64,000 nucleotides of DNA from Robertkochia marina. Its GTDB lineage: Bacteria; Bacteroidota; Bacteroidia; Flavobacteriales; Flavobacteriaceae. Position numbers and translations under genes: made by a program. The notes beneath the pieces are model-generated. The model made no database searches. It was given only the letters and a program-made list of their open reading frames with translations, and was not told the DNA's origin. Location: assembly GCF_004799345.1 (NCBI RefSeq), contig NZ_SSMC01000001.1, positions 186,001-250,000 on the forward strand, given 5' to 3'. Shown piece after piece: positions 45,182 to 54,585 of the stretch. Positions within the stretch are counted from its first letter, which is position 1; every line of letters starts with the position of its first letter.

Positions 45182-47674
45182 TTAAAATGCCAGCTCAAAA
45201 GCCCCGGTAACTGCGAAAGGTCTGGCCCCCGGAGAATCAAGATAATTCCCCCTGAAACTGAAGTCAATACGAAAAACTTTAAAGATATTTCCCACCCCAA
45301 ACGAGTATTCATAATAGGGCTCATCTTCAGGGGCCTGCAGCATCATCCCGGCAGGAGCACTCAACTCAATGTTCTCCTGTGACAGACTACCCCACACCCC
45401 CCTCAGGCCAACGATCTCTCTCAGGTTCAATTTCTTCAGAAAGGGTATTCTTCCAAACAGACGACCATTAAAATTATGCTCCATTTGCACACTGAGGTAG
45501 GTATCGGTCACGAACTCATAAAAATCAAGGTTCGGAAAAGTATTAAATATCGAAAAGTAGGTTTGATTTCCGGGAATAGGGCTCAGCAAACTCAAAGGCA
45601 CCGCCCCAAAGATCTTACCTGCTTCCAGGTTCGTTGTCATTCTGCCGAAGCCACCGATCTGCAGAGGTTGATTATAATAGAATTGCAGTTTTTCAAAATC
45701 AAAGTCACTTTTAAAGAACCCTTTTCTACCGGCCGTATACCGCAAAATAATTCGCGAATAATCATCATTTACATCGTATTGATCCACTCCATACCCCAGA
45801 ACTCTTCTTCCGGGAGTATACTGCAATTGGGTGATCAGGGAGAACTGATTGGTCTCGTCATTCACTCCACCGGGAGCCTCAGGATCAACATAGCTCAAGC
45901 TAAAGACGTCCGGCAAGGCAGAACGCATTCTTCGGTAATCCATACCCCACCTGAAGGTAAAGTTCTTAAAGAAGTCATATTGAATGGCTGCCGTGGTAAG
46001 CCTGATATTCGTAAGGGTATTGTTAGACCCGGCTGTAAACAGGGCTGACGAGGCAAAACTACGCCCTAAAACATCATTAGTAGCGCTCAGACTAACCCCC
46101 AATTGTTCGATATCGCGTCGGGTTCCTGCAGAAATGATCAATCTTTTCTTTCGGTCGAGCATCCAACGGGCCGACAGTCCGTATTTAACCCTGCGATCAC
46201 GAAGACCGTAGGCCAAATACCCTTCCAGTCGCCATTGATCATTCTGACTGAAATAGGTACGTCCACCGCCACGAACACGAATACCCTCCACCTCATTATA
46301 CCCGAAAGTAGAGAAAATAGGCCCGTAATCAAGGTTGAGCTTATCAAACTCATAATAACCCGAAGACAGTACCGAACCGGCATTGTACAACATCTTGAAC
46401 TTAGGCACCGTTCTTAAGGTATCAAGCATGGTGTAGATTCCCTTTTCATCTTCGTTTAATTCTTCAAGCCTGTTGGTCGCCCAAAACTCATCGCTTCGGT
46501 TAAACACAGCTTCATTATAAGGATCAACTCTTTGCTCATAAAAGCTTTTGGCCTTCTCCTTATCAAATTCATAATTAGCATAGATGGTTGTACGCTTGCC
46601 GTAGATACCCCTGGACTCTTCTTTTTTACGCAGGCTGAAATCGCTCATTACATAATCTCTCTTCAGCACAAAAACAGAATCGTTAAGCACATCGAATTCC
46701 TGTTCTATATAAAGATCTTTAACCCAGTTTACATTGGCACTTTTTGAAGCCTGCATATTGATCTCCTTCACGGCATAGGTGGTGTCATTCACCCAGAAAT
46801 CACCCTTAAAAGTAAGCTCATTAGACCGTCTCGGATAGTACACTATATTATAACACCATTTGTTATCTCTAAAGGTACTGTCGGAAAGCACATAGTTATA
46901 GACATCTATCCCGGTCTTTGACAACGGACTCACAAAGCTCTTATCAAAAAGCTTGATATAATTATTGTATACATTGTATTCGGCATAGAGGTCCTGAATA
47001 AAGCTCAGCACCGCCTGATTGGCATCGAAGCCGGAGGTTTTATTACCTTTCTGAATTTCTTTTTCTGCATTGAGCTTATTATCGCCGTAAACCTCACTCG
47101 AAGATTCATTGATAAATATAGGGAGGTAGGTCTTTCCGGTAACATTAGAGGTATCTACCTGTTCGAAGATAAACTCCATTCCGTTAAAGATCTTATTCTC
47201 CATTAAAACACTGTCAATGGTATTGAGATCAAATTCTATCTTTTCATATTTATCGTAGTGATACTGATCAAACTTATTCAGACCATTAACCCGCTTCTTT
47301 TCCCAGATCTTGCGCAGGATATCAATGGCAGGATTATTCTTTTTGGGCTGATTTCCTACGTACACCACAACCTCTTCCAATACCTCGCCTTCCACGAGTA
47401 CTACCCGCATATTATAGGTCACCCTCTTTTCCAGCGGGATCTCCTGGGTGGTATATCCCAGCAGGCTTACTTCAAGGATCGACTGGGTATTATCACTTTC
47501 CAGGTAAAAGGTTCCGTTCTCATCAGTAATGGTTCCCTCAAAAGTTCCTTTAAACAATACATTGGCGTATGGAATTGGGGCACCATTTTCATCAAAAACC
47601 TTTCCACTCACCTTAGATTGCGACCAGGCAAGTGAACAAATCAACAAAAAGCAAAGACTTAGAAGGATTCTCAT
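45182..47674 (-). CDS. DUF5686 outer-membrane protein with carboxypeptidase-like N-terminal domain
   Basis: An 830-residue exported protein. A signal peptide (MRILLSLCFLLICSLAWS) is followed by a carboxypeptidase D regulatory-like beta domain (about 20-100, KVSGKVFDENGAPIPYANV and GTITDENGTFYL), then the long DUF5686 region and a C-terminal barrel ending FAVTGAFELAF. The ATG at 47674 is preferred over a GTG at 47692, which lies in the upstream terminator. Such proteins resemble TonB-dependent receptors in their first domain but lack a plug; function is unknown. Confidence 0.88.
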   Translation of the reverse strand: MRILLSLCFLLICSLAWSQSKVSGKVFDENGAPIPYANVLFKGTFEGTITDENGTFYLESDNTQSILEVSLLGYTTQEIPLEKRVTYNMRVVLVEGEVLEEVVVYVGNQPKKNNPAIDILRKIWEKKRVNGLNKFDQYHYDKYEKIEFDLNTIDSVLMENKIFNGMEFIFEQVDTSNVTGKTYLPIFINESSSEVYGDNKLNAEKEIQKGNKTSGFDANQAVLSFIQDLYAEYNVYNNYIKLFDKSFVSPLSKTGIDVYNYVLSDSTFRDNKWCYNIVYYPRRSNELTFKGDFWVNDTTYAVKEINMQASKSANVNWVKDLYIEQEFDVLNDSVFVLKRDYVMSDFSLRKKEESRGIYGKRTTIYANYEFDKEKAKSFYEQRVDPYNEAVFNRSDEFWATNRLEELNEDEKGIYTMLDTLRTVPKFKMLYNAGSVLSSGYYEFDKLNLDYGPIFSTFGYNEVEGIRVRGGGRTYFSQNDQWRLEGYLAYGLRDRRVKYGLSARWMLDRKKRLIISAGTRRDIEQLGVSLSATNDVLGRSFASSALFTAGSNNTLTNIRLTTAAIQYDFFKNFTFRWGMDYRRMRSALPDVFSLSYVDPEAPGGVNDETNQFSLITQLQYTPGRRVLGYGVDQYDVNDDYSRIILRYTAGRKGFFKSDFDFEKLQFYYNQPLQIGGFGRMTTNLEAGKIFGAVPLSLLSPIPGNQTYFSIFNTFPNLDFYEFVTDTYLSVQMEHNFNGRLFGRIPFLKKLNLREIVGLRGVWGSLSQENIELSAPAGMMLQAPEDEPYYEYSFGVGNIFKVFRIDFSFRGNYLDSPGARPFAVTGAFELAF

Positions 47675-47677
47675 AAA

Positions 47678-47716
47678 AACAAAAAACTTCACTGGCTAAA
47701 TTAAGACAGTGAAGTT
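47678..47716 (-). terminator. Intrinsic terminator after pdhB
   Basis: Perfect 10-base inverted repeat AACTTCACTG (47685-47694) / CAGTGAAGTT (47707-47716) with a 12-base loop, followed on the minus strand by TTTTTTGTTTTT. It ends only a few bases before the ATG of the next gene. Confidence 0.88.
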
Positions 47717-47738
47717 GTATAACGGTATAAAACCGGTT

Positions 47739-48716
47739 TTATTTATATAGTACTTTATTTACCGCATCAACGACATCTTGTGCGTTGGGCAGCCATTTCT
47801 CAAGAAGAACCGGAGAGTATGGTGCCGGGGTATCTGCTGTAGTAATACGTTGGATAGGTGCATCGAGATAATCAAACACATTCTCCTGTACCTGGTAGGT
47901 GATCTCAGAAGCCACACTTCCAAAAGGCCATGCCTCTTCAAGGATAACAAGTCTGTTGGTTTTCTTTACAGACTCGAAGATCGTCTTATGATCCATTGGT
48001 CTTACTGTTCTAAGGTCGATCACCTCACAGCTGATTCCTTTTTCGTTAAGTTCTTCAGCAGCCTTCAACGCCTCTTTTATGATCTTACCGAAAGAAACAA
48101 TGGTAACATCTGTACCCTCTCTTTTAATGTCTGCAACCCCTAATGGAAGAATGTACTCATCTTCAGGCACCTCACCCTTGTCTCCATACATTTGCTCTGA
48201 CTCCATAAAAATAACGGGGTCATCATCTCTGATAGCCGCCTTTAAAAGTCCTTTGGCATCATAAGGGTTACAAGGCACCACCACCTTTAACCCGGGACAA
48301 TTGGCATACCAGCTCTCAAAAGCCTGAGAGTGGGTAGCTGCCAGCTGACCGGCAGAGGCCGTAGGCCCACGGAAAACAATCGGGATATTAAATTGTCCGC
48401 CAGACATCTGACGCATCTTGGCGGCATTGCTGATGATCTGGTCTATGGCCACCAACGAGAAGTTGAAGGTCATAAACTCGATGATAGGACGGTTACCGTT
48501 CATAGCCGAACCCACACCAATACCGGCGAATCCGAGCTCTGAAATAGGGGTATCTAAAACACGATCCGGACCAAATTCATCCAACATCCCTTTAGAGGCC
48601 TTGTACGCACCATTGTATTCTGCCACTTCTTCACCCATCAGGTAAATCGTGTCATCCCTGCGCATTTCTTCGCTCATGGCTTCGCATACAGCCTCTCTAA
48701 ACTGAATTGTTCTCAT
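47739..48716 (-). CDS. pdhB: Pyruvate dehydrogenase E1 component, beta subunit
   Basis: Beta chain of the thiamine-diphosphate alpha2beta2 E1 enzyme, which decarboxylates pyruvate. The 325-residue protein shows FREAVCEAMSEEM at the start, GEEVAEYNGAYKAS, the ThDP-region IGVGSAMNG, and FGKIIKEAL and VIDLRTVRPMD in the C-terminal half. The alpha subunit and E2 are not in the window, so they are encoded elsewhere. Branched-chain or acetoin E1 beta subunits are similar; pyruvate is the most likely substrate. Confidence 0.92.
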   Translation of the reverse strand: MRTIQFREAVCEAMSEEMRRDDTIYLMGEEVAEYNGAYKASKGMLDEFGPDRVLDTPISELGFAGIGVGSAMNGNRPIIEFMTFNFSLVAIDQIISNAAKMRQMSGGQFNIPIVFRGPTASAGQLAATHSQAFESWYANCPGLKVVVPCNPYDAKGLLKAAIRDDDPVIFMESEQMYGDKGEVPEDEYILPLGVADIKREGTDVTIVSFGKIIKEALKAAEELNEKGISCEVIDLRTVRPMDHKTIFESVKKTNRLVILEEAWPFGSVASEITYQVQENVFDYLDAPIQRITTADTPAPYSPVLLEKWLPNAQDVVDAVNKVLYK

Positions 48717-48766
48717 CTATTCTTTTATTGAAAAATTAATCAATTAGCCTCTTCTAAAAAGATTAA

Positions 48767-48798
48767 CAAAAATAGTAATTCTCCATCAACTAACTCAA
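48767..48798 (-). promoter_or_regulatory. Promoter of pdhB
   Basis: Minus strand: TTG (48798-48796), 21-base spacer, TATTTTTG (48774-48767), 51 bases before the ATG. Confidence 0.68.
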
Positions 48799-48833
48799 TG
48801 TGGCCAAAAGAAAAATATATTATGCACGCATAG

Positions 48834-48841
48834 TATTTTTG
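48834..48841 (+). promoter_or_regulatory. Candidate -7 element for etfBA
   Basis: TATTTTTG matches the consensus and lies 57 bases before the etfB ATG. No convincing TTG partner. Together with the pdhB promoter it makes a divergent control region of about 180 bases. Confidence 0.4.
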
Positions 48842-48898
48842 TGAAATTATCAGTATATTGGCAACGCATTTTTTAAAACAAACATTTAAGATCAAAAT

Positions 48899-49645
48899 AT
48901 GAAGATACTAGTGTGTATAAGCCACGTGCCTGACACTACCTCAAAGATCAACTTTACTGAAGGCGATACTAAGTTTGACACCAATGGTGTACAGTTTGTG
49001 ATCAACCCCAACGACGAGTTTGGTCTTACCAGAGCAATGTGGTTTAAAGAGAAGCAAGGAGCAACGGTAACCGTTGTTAATGTAGGGGAAGCTGATACCG
49101 AGCCGACTTTAAGAAAGGCGCTTGCCATAGGAGCTGACGAAGCCATCCGGATCAACGCACATCCAAGCGACGGATTTTTTGTAGCCCAGCAGCTTGCAAA
49201 AGTAGCAAAAGAAGGAAATTATGACCTGATCATTGCCGGAAGAGAGTCTATTGACTACAACGGAGGTATGGTTCCGGGCATGCTGGCCTCATTAATAGAT
49301 GCCAATTTCGTAAATACCTGTATTTCTTTAGAGGTTGAAGGCACTGATGCTACAGCCGTAAGAGAGATCGATGGAGGGAAAGAAACGGTTAAAACCAGTC
49401 TTCCTTTAGTGATCGGCGGGCAAAAAGGATTGGTTGAAGAGAAAGATCTGCGTATTCCGAACATGCGTGGAATTATGATGGCCAGAAAAAAGGCGCTTAC
49501 GGTACTTGACCCGGACGACACCCAGGCAAGAACCCAGGCCGTTGCATTTGAGAAGCCTGCTCCTAAGGGAGATGTTAAGCTGGTTTCTCCTGAAAATCTC
49601 GACGAGCTTATCGATCTTTTACACAATGAAGCCAAGGTCATTTAA
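48899..49645 (+). CDS. etfB: Electron transfer flavoprotein, beta subunit
   Basis: Small subunit of the FAD/AMP heterodimer that passes electrons from acyl-CoA and other dehydrogenases to the quinone pool. The 248-residue chain begins MKILVCISHVPDTTSKINF and has the NPNDEFGLTRA segment and the AMP-binding DLIIAGRESIDYNGG region. Directly followed by etfA with a 39-base gap, same operon. Confidence 0.95.
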   Translation: MKILVCISHVPDTTSKINFTEGDTKFDTNGVQFVINPNDEFGLTRAMWFKEKQGATVTVVNVGEADTEPTLRKALAIGADEAIRINAHPSDGFFVAQQLAKVAKEGNYDLIIAGRESIDYNGGMVPGMLASLIDANFVNTCISLEVEGTDATAVREIDGGKETVKTSLPLVIGGQKGLVEEKDLRIPNMRGIMMARKKALTVLDPDDTQARTQAVAFEKPAPKGDVKLVSPENLDELIDLLHNEAKVI

Positions 49646-49684
49646 ACAGACCTTTTAGCTTCTAAACCAAAAAAAAGAAAAAAC

Positions 49685-50653
49685 ATGTCTGTATTAATAT
49701 ATACCGAATCGGAGAACGGAAAATTCAAAAAAACCGCATTTGAGCTTGCATCTTACGGTAAAGAGATTGCCAATATGATGGGTACTACCCTGACAGCTGT
49801 TGCCGTAAATGCTGAAAATGCAGAAGAATTGGCCAATTATGGTGTTGACAAGACCCTTATGGTTACTTCTGACGAGCTGAAAAATTTCAATGCAAAAGCC
49901 TACGCTCACACCATAAGCAGTGCAGCCGAGCAAGAAGGCAGTAAGGTGGTTATTATTAGTTCCAGTGCTAACGCTAAATATCTGGCCCCTGAACTGGCTA
50001 TCAACCTGAAGGCAGGATATGCTTCTAACGTTGTTGCCCTTCCCGAAAGCACTGAACCCTTTAAAGTAAAGCGTACCGCATTTACCAATAAAGCTTTTAA
50101 TCTTACAGAGATCAACACCGAGGTGAAACTTTTAGGGCTTTCAAAAAATTCATTCGGACTAAAGGAAACTTCAGGTGCAGGGGCGGTAGCTTCATTTGAC
50201 GCTGCCATACCAGATAACGCCAATGGCGTTGAAGTAGCTTCTGTTGACAAGGTTACCGGAGCTGTAACTATTGCCGATGCAGAGGTGGTTGTTTCAGGAG
50301 GAAGAGGATTAAAAGGACCCGAGAACTGGGGAATGGTAGAAGAACTGGCCGAAGTTCTGGGGGCTGCAACAGCATGCTCTAAACCGGTTTCAGACCTGGG
50401 ATGGAGACCTCACAGTGAGCACGTTGGACAGACAGGAAAGCCTGTTGCTTCTAACCTGTATATCGCCATCGGGATCTCAGGTGCCATCCAGCATTTAGCA
50501 GGTATTAATGCCTCTAAAACCAAAGTAGTTATCAACAATGATCCGGAAGCACCTTTCTTTAAAGCTGCCGATTACGGGGTTGTTGGTGATGCCTTCGAAG
50601 TAGTGCCACAACTTATCGAAAAATTGAAGGCTTTTAAATCGAATAACGCATAA
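49685..50653 (+). CDS. etfA: Electron transfer flavoprotein, alpha subunit
   Basis: FAD-binding partner of EtfB. The 322-residue chain carries the C-terminal FAD domain: [14 protein letters not shown], then the VGQTGKPV and [14 protein letters not shown] segments that bind FAD, and [10 protein letters not shown] near the end. Operon partner of etfB; transcription ends at the terminator at 50677. Confidence 0.95.
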   Translation: MSVLIYTESENGKFKKTAFELASYGKEIANMMGTTLTAVAVNAENAEELANYGVDKTLMVTSDELKNFNAKAYAHTISSAAEQEGSKVVIISSSANAKYLAPELAINLKAGYASNVVALPESTEPFKVKRTAFTNKAFNLTEINTEVKLLGLSKNSFGLKETSGAGAVASFDAAIPDNANGVEVASVDKVTGAVTIADAEVVVSGGRGLKGPENWGMVEELAEVLGAATACSKPVSDLGWRPHSEHVGQTGKPVASNLYIAIGISGAIQHLAGINASKTKVVINNDPEAPFFKAADYGVVGDAFEVVPQLIEKLKAFKSNNA

Positions 50654-50676
50654 TTTTTGTTAAATTGTGCCCTTAA

Positions 50677-50724
50677 GGGGCTGTCTGAAAGCGGATACGT
50701 CCGTATCAGACAGCCTCTTTTTTA
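50677..50724 (+). terminator. Intrinsic terminator after etfA
   Basis: Ten-base stem GGCTGTCTGA (50679-50688) / TCAGACAGCC (50706-50715) followed by TCTTTTTT on the plus strand; the loop itself contains a small GGATACGTCC palindrome. Confidence 0.9.
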
Positions 50725-50736
50725 TTTGACGTTGAC

Positions 50737-51363
50737 ATGAGCTTAGTGAAACTAAATATTAAAGGAATCTCTTACAGTCAAACCCAGAACGGGGCCTACG
50801 CCCTTATTCTGAACGAGGTAGACGGCGAACGAAAACTGCCTATCGTAATTGGCGCCTTTGAAGCTCAATCCATAGCTATTGCCCTGGAAAAAGAGATCAA
50901 ACCTCCCAGACCGCTCACCCATGACCTTTTTAAGAACTTTGCAGATCGTTTTGAGATCGTGGTAAAGCAGGTTATCATACATAAACTGGTTGACGGAGTC
51001 TTTTATTCCAGCATTATTTGTGAACGGGATAAAATTGAAGAGATCATAGATGCCAGAACCAGTGATGCCATTGCCCTGGCTCTTAGGTTCAATGCACCTA
51101 TTTTTACCTATAAAAACATTCTGGACAAGGCCGGGATCTACCTTAAATTTACCCCTAAGGAAGAAAATGAGGAGAATGAAGAAAGTATCATTGTTGATGA
51201 AGTATTAAGCGGAGAAGAAAAAAGCAAAGCACCTTCCGGCGAAGATTATCGCACCTATTCTCTTCAGGAACTTTACACCTTACTTGATGGCGCCGTAGCA
51301 AACGAAGATTACGAAAAAGCCGCGAAGATCAGAGACGAGATCTCTCGTCGGGAACAAAAGTAA
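50737..51363 (+). CDS. Bifunctional-nuclease (BFN/DUF151) family protein with C-terminal UVR motif
   Basis: A 208-residue protein. Residues about 1-130 form a BFN domain (LPIVIGAFEAQSIAIALE, RPLTHDLF, DARTSDAIALALR). After an acidic linker, residues about 172-207 form a UVR motif (YTLLDGAVANEDYEKAAKIRDEI), a helical hairpin used for protein-protein contact in UvrB/UvrC and ClpC partners. BFN proteins have reported RNase/DNase activity, but the role in bacteria is unsettled. Separate from etfA by a terminator. Confidence 0.88.
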   Translation: MSLVKLNIKGISYSQTQNGAYALILNEVDGERKLPIVIGAFEAQSIAIALEKEIKPPRPLTHDLFKNFADRFEIVVKQVIIHKLVDGVFYSSIICERDKIEEIIDARTSDAIALALRFNAPIFTYKNILDKAGIYLKFTPKEENEENEESIIVDEVLSGEEKSKAPSGEDYRTYSLQELYTLLDGAVANEDYEKAAKIRDEISRREQK

Positions 51364-51421
51364 CCTTACCCTTAAACGGCAAGCCCCTTATTAATTATAA
51401 ACGACGATAAAAAAAGATTCT

Positions 51422-53095
51422 TTGAGAACTCTACTGGTAGCCTTACTGGTTTTTCTTAACAGCATAACGCTGTTATCCCAGGAACTGGAAAGATCCTGGA
51501 TCCTGGAAGACAGCACGAATAAGAATGCCCCCGCCATACTCGAACTTAACGAGGGCGACTTTAAGATCCAAAACGAAAATCAAGAAATTACCGATGAGGG
51601 TAATTATTTAATTCAGAATAACAATCTGTTTCTATTTTTTAACACCCCCTCAGATAGTACTTCCAGGTATAAGATCATCAGTCTCACTGATACTACCCTT
51701 ACCCTGTACAAATCAGATTACAGTTATCGCTACCGTCCGGGTTCTATAAAGCCTATTACCGAACTTGTAAAACACCCGGAACTCGTGCCGAGCTCCGGCA
51801 TCACTACCACCAGCCTCATACGAGGGTTTCTCGGCATGTTCATCCTATTACTTATAGCCTGGTTATTTAGCAGCAACCGGAAGGCTATCAACTGGAAAAC
51901 GGTCGGTATCGGTCTGGCATCTCAGCTCATACTGGCTATTGGTGTTCTTTTAATCCCTTTTGTTCAAAGGGCGTTTGAATGGGTTGGCGGCATATTCGTA
52001 CTCATTCTTGATTTCACCAAGGCCGGGAGCGAATTTCTGTTAGGCGGCATGATGGATGTAAGCAGTTATGGCTTTATTTTCCTGTTCCAGATATTACCCA
52101 CCATCATCTTTTTCTCGGCCCTGACCTCAGTGCTTTTTTACCTGGGCGTTATCCAGGTCATCGTTAAAGGACTAGCTATGCTTCTCTCTAAGGGACTGGG
52201 TATTTCAGGAGCAGAAAGCCTTTCGGTTGCGGGAAATATTTTCCTGGGACAAACAGAGGCTCCCCTGATGATCAAAGCTTATTTAGAACGGATGACCCGC
52301 TCAGAGATCCTCCTGGTTATGGTGGGAGGAATGGCTACTGTAGCAGGCGGTGTACTTGCCGCTTATATCGGCTTTTTAGGGGGTGATGACCCCGAATTGC
52401 GACTTCAGTTTGCAAAACACCTCCTGGCAGCCTCTGTTATGGCGGCTCCGGGAGCCATTGTGATCTCTAAGATCCTCTATCCGCAACAAGAAAAGGTAGA
52501 CACCAACGTAGAGGTCTCTTCAGAAAAAATAGGAAGCAATATTCTGGATGCCATTGCAAACGGAACTACCGAAGGATTAAAACTGGCAGCCAATGTGGGG
52601 GCCATGCTTTTAGTGTTTATAGCCTTTATCGCGATGATCAATTACTTTTTAACTTGGGTAGGCGATTTTACCTCCCTGAACTCCCTGCTTGCAGAGAATA
52701 CACCTTACAAAAGCTTTTCCCTTGAAAGTATTCTGGGTACTGTTTTTGCACCGCTTATGTGGGCCATTGGTGTTGCCCGTGAAGATATGATGCTCATGGG
52801 GCAGCTGCTGGGCATCAAGCTGGCGGCCAGTGAATTTGTCGGGTATGTACAATTGGCCGACCTTAAGGACCTGTCTACACCACTTAGTTTTACCTATAAC
52901 AAGTCTGTGATAATGGCCACTTACATGTTATGTGGCTTCGCAAATTTTGCCTCCATAGGTATTCAAATAGGGGGAATAGGGTCGCTCGCACCAGGACAAA
53001 GGCAAACCTTGTCAGAATTCGGAATGAAGGCAGTTGTTGGAGGCTCTTTAGCCTCCCTGATGTCGGCCACCATTGCCGGAATGATCATCGGATAA
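51422..53095 (+). CDS. Concentrative nucleoside transporter (NupC/CNT family) with N-terminal exported domain, TTG start
   Basis: A Na+- or H+-coupled nucleoside symporter. The C-terminal 430 residues have the CNT pattern: several helices, then SVAGNIFLGQTEAPLMIKAY and GGMATVAGGVLAAYIGFLG, and CGFANFASIGIQIGGIG near the end. The first 125 residues are unusual: a signal peptide (from the TTG at 51422) then a soluble domain of about 90 residues rich in Thr, Ser and Asn, before the first transporter helix near 135. No ATG fits the N-terminus. Sits upstream of thyA, consistent with nucleoside salvage. Confidence 0.9.
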   Translation: MRTLLVALLVFLNSITLLSQELERSWILEDSTNKNAPAILELNEGDFKIQNENQEITDEGNYLIQNNNLFLFFNTPSDSTSRYKIISLTDTTLTLYKSDYSYRYRPGSIKPITELVKHPELVPSSGITTTSLIRGFLGMFILLLIAWLFSSNRKAINWKTVGIGLASQLILAIGVLLIPFVQRAFEWVGGIFVLILDFTKAGSEFLLGGMMDVSSYGFIFLFQILPTIIFFSALTSVLFYLGVIQVIVKGLAMLLSKGLGISGAESLSVAGNIFLGQTEAPLMIKAYLERMTRSEILLVMVGGMATVAGGVLAAYIGFLGGDDPELRLQFAKHLLAASVMAAPGAIVISKILYPQQEKVDTNVEVSSEKIGSNILDAIANGTTEGLKLAANVGAMLLVFIAFIAMINYFLTWVGDFTSLNSLLAENTPYKSFSLESILGTVFAPLMWAIGVAREDMMLMGQLLGIKLAASEFVGYVQLADLKDLSTPLSFTYNKSVIMATYMLCGFANFASIGIQIGGIGSLAPGQRQTLSEFGMKAVVGGSLASLMSATIAGMIIG

Positions 53096-53237
53096 AAACA
53101 GTTGATAATTTTTTAATAAATACCGCCCATTACTTCCTCCAAACAAAAGGAAGAATCTTTAAATTGCCCCCTGCAAACAGATTCCTTCTGTAGAGGAAAT
53201 TCCATTTGCCAACATCCATTTCAAACAGAAAGAACCC

Positions 53238-54062
53238 ATGAAACAGTACCACGACCTGCTAAAACATGTATTGGAAAACGGAACAGAGAAGCAAGACCGC
53301 ACAGGCACCGGAACAAAAAGTGTTTTTGGATATCAAATGAGGTTTGATCTGTCGGAAGGATTTCCTTTGGTAACTACTAAAAAATTACACCTCAGATCTA
53401 TCATTCATGAGTTGCTTTGGTTTATCAATGGCGACACCAATATTAAATACCTCCAGGATAACGGGGTAAGGATATGGAATGAATGGGCCGATGAAAACGG
53501 CAACCTCGGACCGGTATACGGCCATCAATGGCGCAACTGGAACTCTGAAGAGATCGACCAGATCCAGGAGGTGATCAACACCTTAAAGCACAACCCTGAC
53601 AGCAGACGTATGCTAGTCTCTGCCTGGAACCCAAGTGTATTACCCGATACCTCGAAGTCGTTCTCCGAAAATGTTGCCAACAACAAGGCAGCCCTTCCTC
53701 CGTGCCATGCATTTTTTCAGTTTTACGTAGCAGAAGGCAAACTCTCCTGCCAGCTTTACCAACGCAGTGCAGATATCTTTCTTGGGGTACCTTTCAATAT
53801 AGCCTCTTACGCCCTCTTCACCATGATGATGGCACAGGTATGTGGTTACGAAGCCGGTGAATTTATTCACACCTTTGGCGACGCCCATATCTACAACAAC
53901 CACATGGAACAGGTGGAACTCCAATTAAGCCGCGAACCAAGACCGCTGCCACAAATGAAAATAAATCCTGAGGTTAAAGATATTCTGGACTTTAAGTTTG
54001 AAGATTTTACCCTTGAAAACTACGACCCGCACCCTCATATCAAGGGGGTTGTAGCAGTGTAG
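53238..54062 (+). CDS. thyA: Thymidylate synthase
   Basis: Makes dTMP from dUMP with methylene-THF. The 274-residue chain has the catalytic Cys in [13 protein letters not shown], the [17 protein letters not shown] block and the [12 protein letters not shown] motif. Length and motifs are canonical. The gap from 53096 shows no recognised element. FolA (dihydrofolate reductase), which recycles its product, is at 61072 on the same strand but far away. Confidence 0.98.
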   Translation: MKQYHDLLKHVLENGTEKQDRTGTGTKSVFGYQMRFDLSEGFPLVTTKKLHLRSIIHELLWFINGDTNIKYLQDNGVRIWNEWADENGNLGPVYGHQWRNWNSEEIDQIQEVINTLKHNPDSRRMLVSAWNPSVLPDTSKSFSENVANNKAALPPCHAFFQFYVAEGKLSCQLYQRSADIFLGVPFNIASYALFTMMMAQVCGYEAGEFIHTFGDAHIYNNHMEQVELQLSREPRPLPQMKINPEVKDILDFKFEDFTLENYDPHPHIKGVVAV

Positions 54063-54066
54063 GTCG

Positions 54067-54101
54067 GTTTGCAGTTTGCAGTTAGCGGTTTGCAGTGGTC
54101 T
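54067..54101. repeat. Degenerate 7-bp tandem repeat (GTTTGCA unit)
   Basis: Units gtttgca, gtttgca, gttagcg, gtttgca, gtggtct begin at 54067, 54074, 54081, 54088 and 54095, exact 7-bp period, directly after the thyA stop codon. Unit sequence differs from the other heptamer arrays. Confidence 0.75.
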
Positions 54102-54144
54102 GTAAAATAATTTCTCAGAAGAGCTATCAGCTACCTTTATAAGA

Positions 54145-54585
54145 TTATTTCAAAGGTATTTCAAAATCCAGTCGCCTTGGGTAGTAGCATTTAGCGGTAT
54201 CGCAGGCCTGGTATTCCAGCGTTCCGGAAAGGATCTGATTTTCGGGGAGGCCTCCTTTTATTTCAACCAACAACTTAACAGAAACGATTCCGCTATACAC
54301 GCGCATTACATCTTCACTGCCTTCTAATTGAAACGCTTTGGCAGGAGGAAAATCAATTTGTTGCAAACTCAAGGCTTCAGGAAGGTCTAAATACAAACGG
54401 GTCGCAACAAGGTAAGGGTCTTCAGGATCTGTGGCCTGAATATGATACCCCTCCATAACATCAAGATCGATCTCAATCATCAATCTGTCATTTTCCAGCG
54501 TTGTTTGGACAGACTGAACAGCGACCCATTGTTTTTGTTGAAACAATGCAGTTATTAATACAACCATGAACACTCTTACAAACAT
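54145..54585 (-). CDS. Secreted DsbD N-terminal-like protein
   Basis: A 146-residue exported protein with a signal peptide-like N-terminus and an immunoglobulin-like beta fold. The C-terminal ACDTAKCYYPRRLDF, Cys-x4-Cys followed by Tyr and Pro, matches the redox Cys pair region of the DsbD alpha domain (DsbD_N). The transmembrane and thioredoxin domains of full-length DsbD are absent. It follows a TlpA-like gene with a one-base junction, so the two act together in periplasmic thiol-disulfide exchange. Confidence 0.82.
   Translation of the reverse strand: MFVRVFMVVLITALFQQKQWVAVQSVQTTLENDRLMIEIDLDVMEGYHIQATDPEDPYLVATRLYLDLPEALSLQQIDFPPAKAFQLEGSEDVMRVYSGIVSVKLLVEIKGGLPENQILSGTLEYQACDTAKCYYPRRLDFEIPLK

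Noticed and set aside
45476-46048. 190-codon open frame on the plus strand
   Set aside because: It is antisense to the DUF5686 gene, has no recognisable protein features or promoter, and the minus-strand frame shows clear domain structure.
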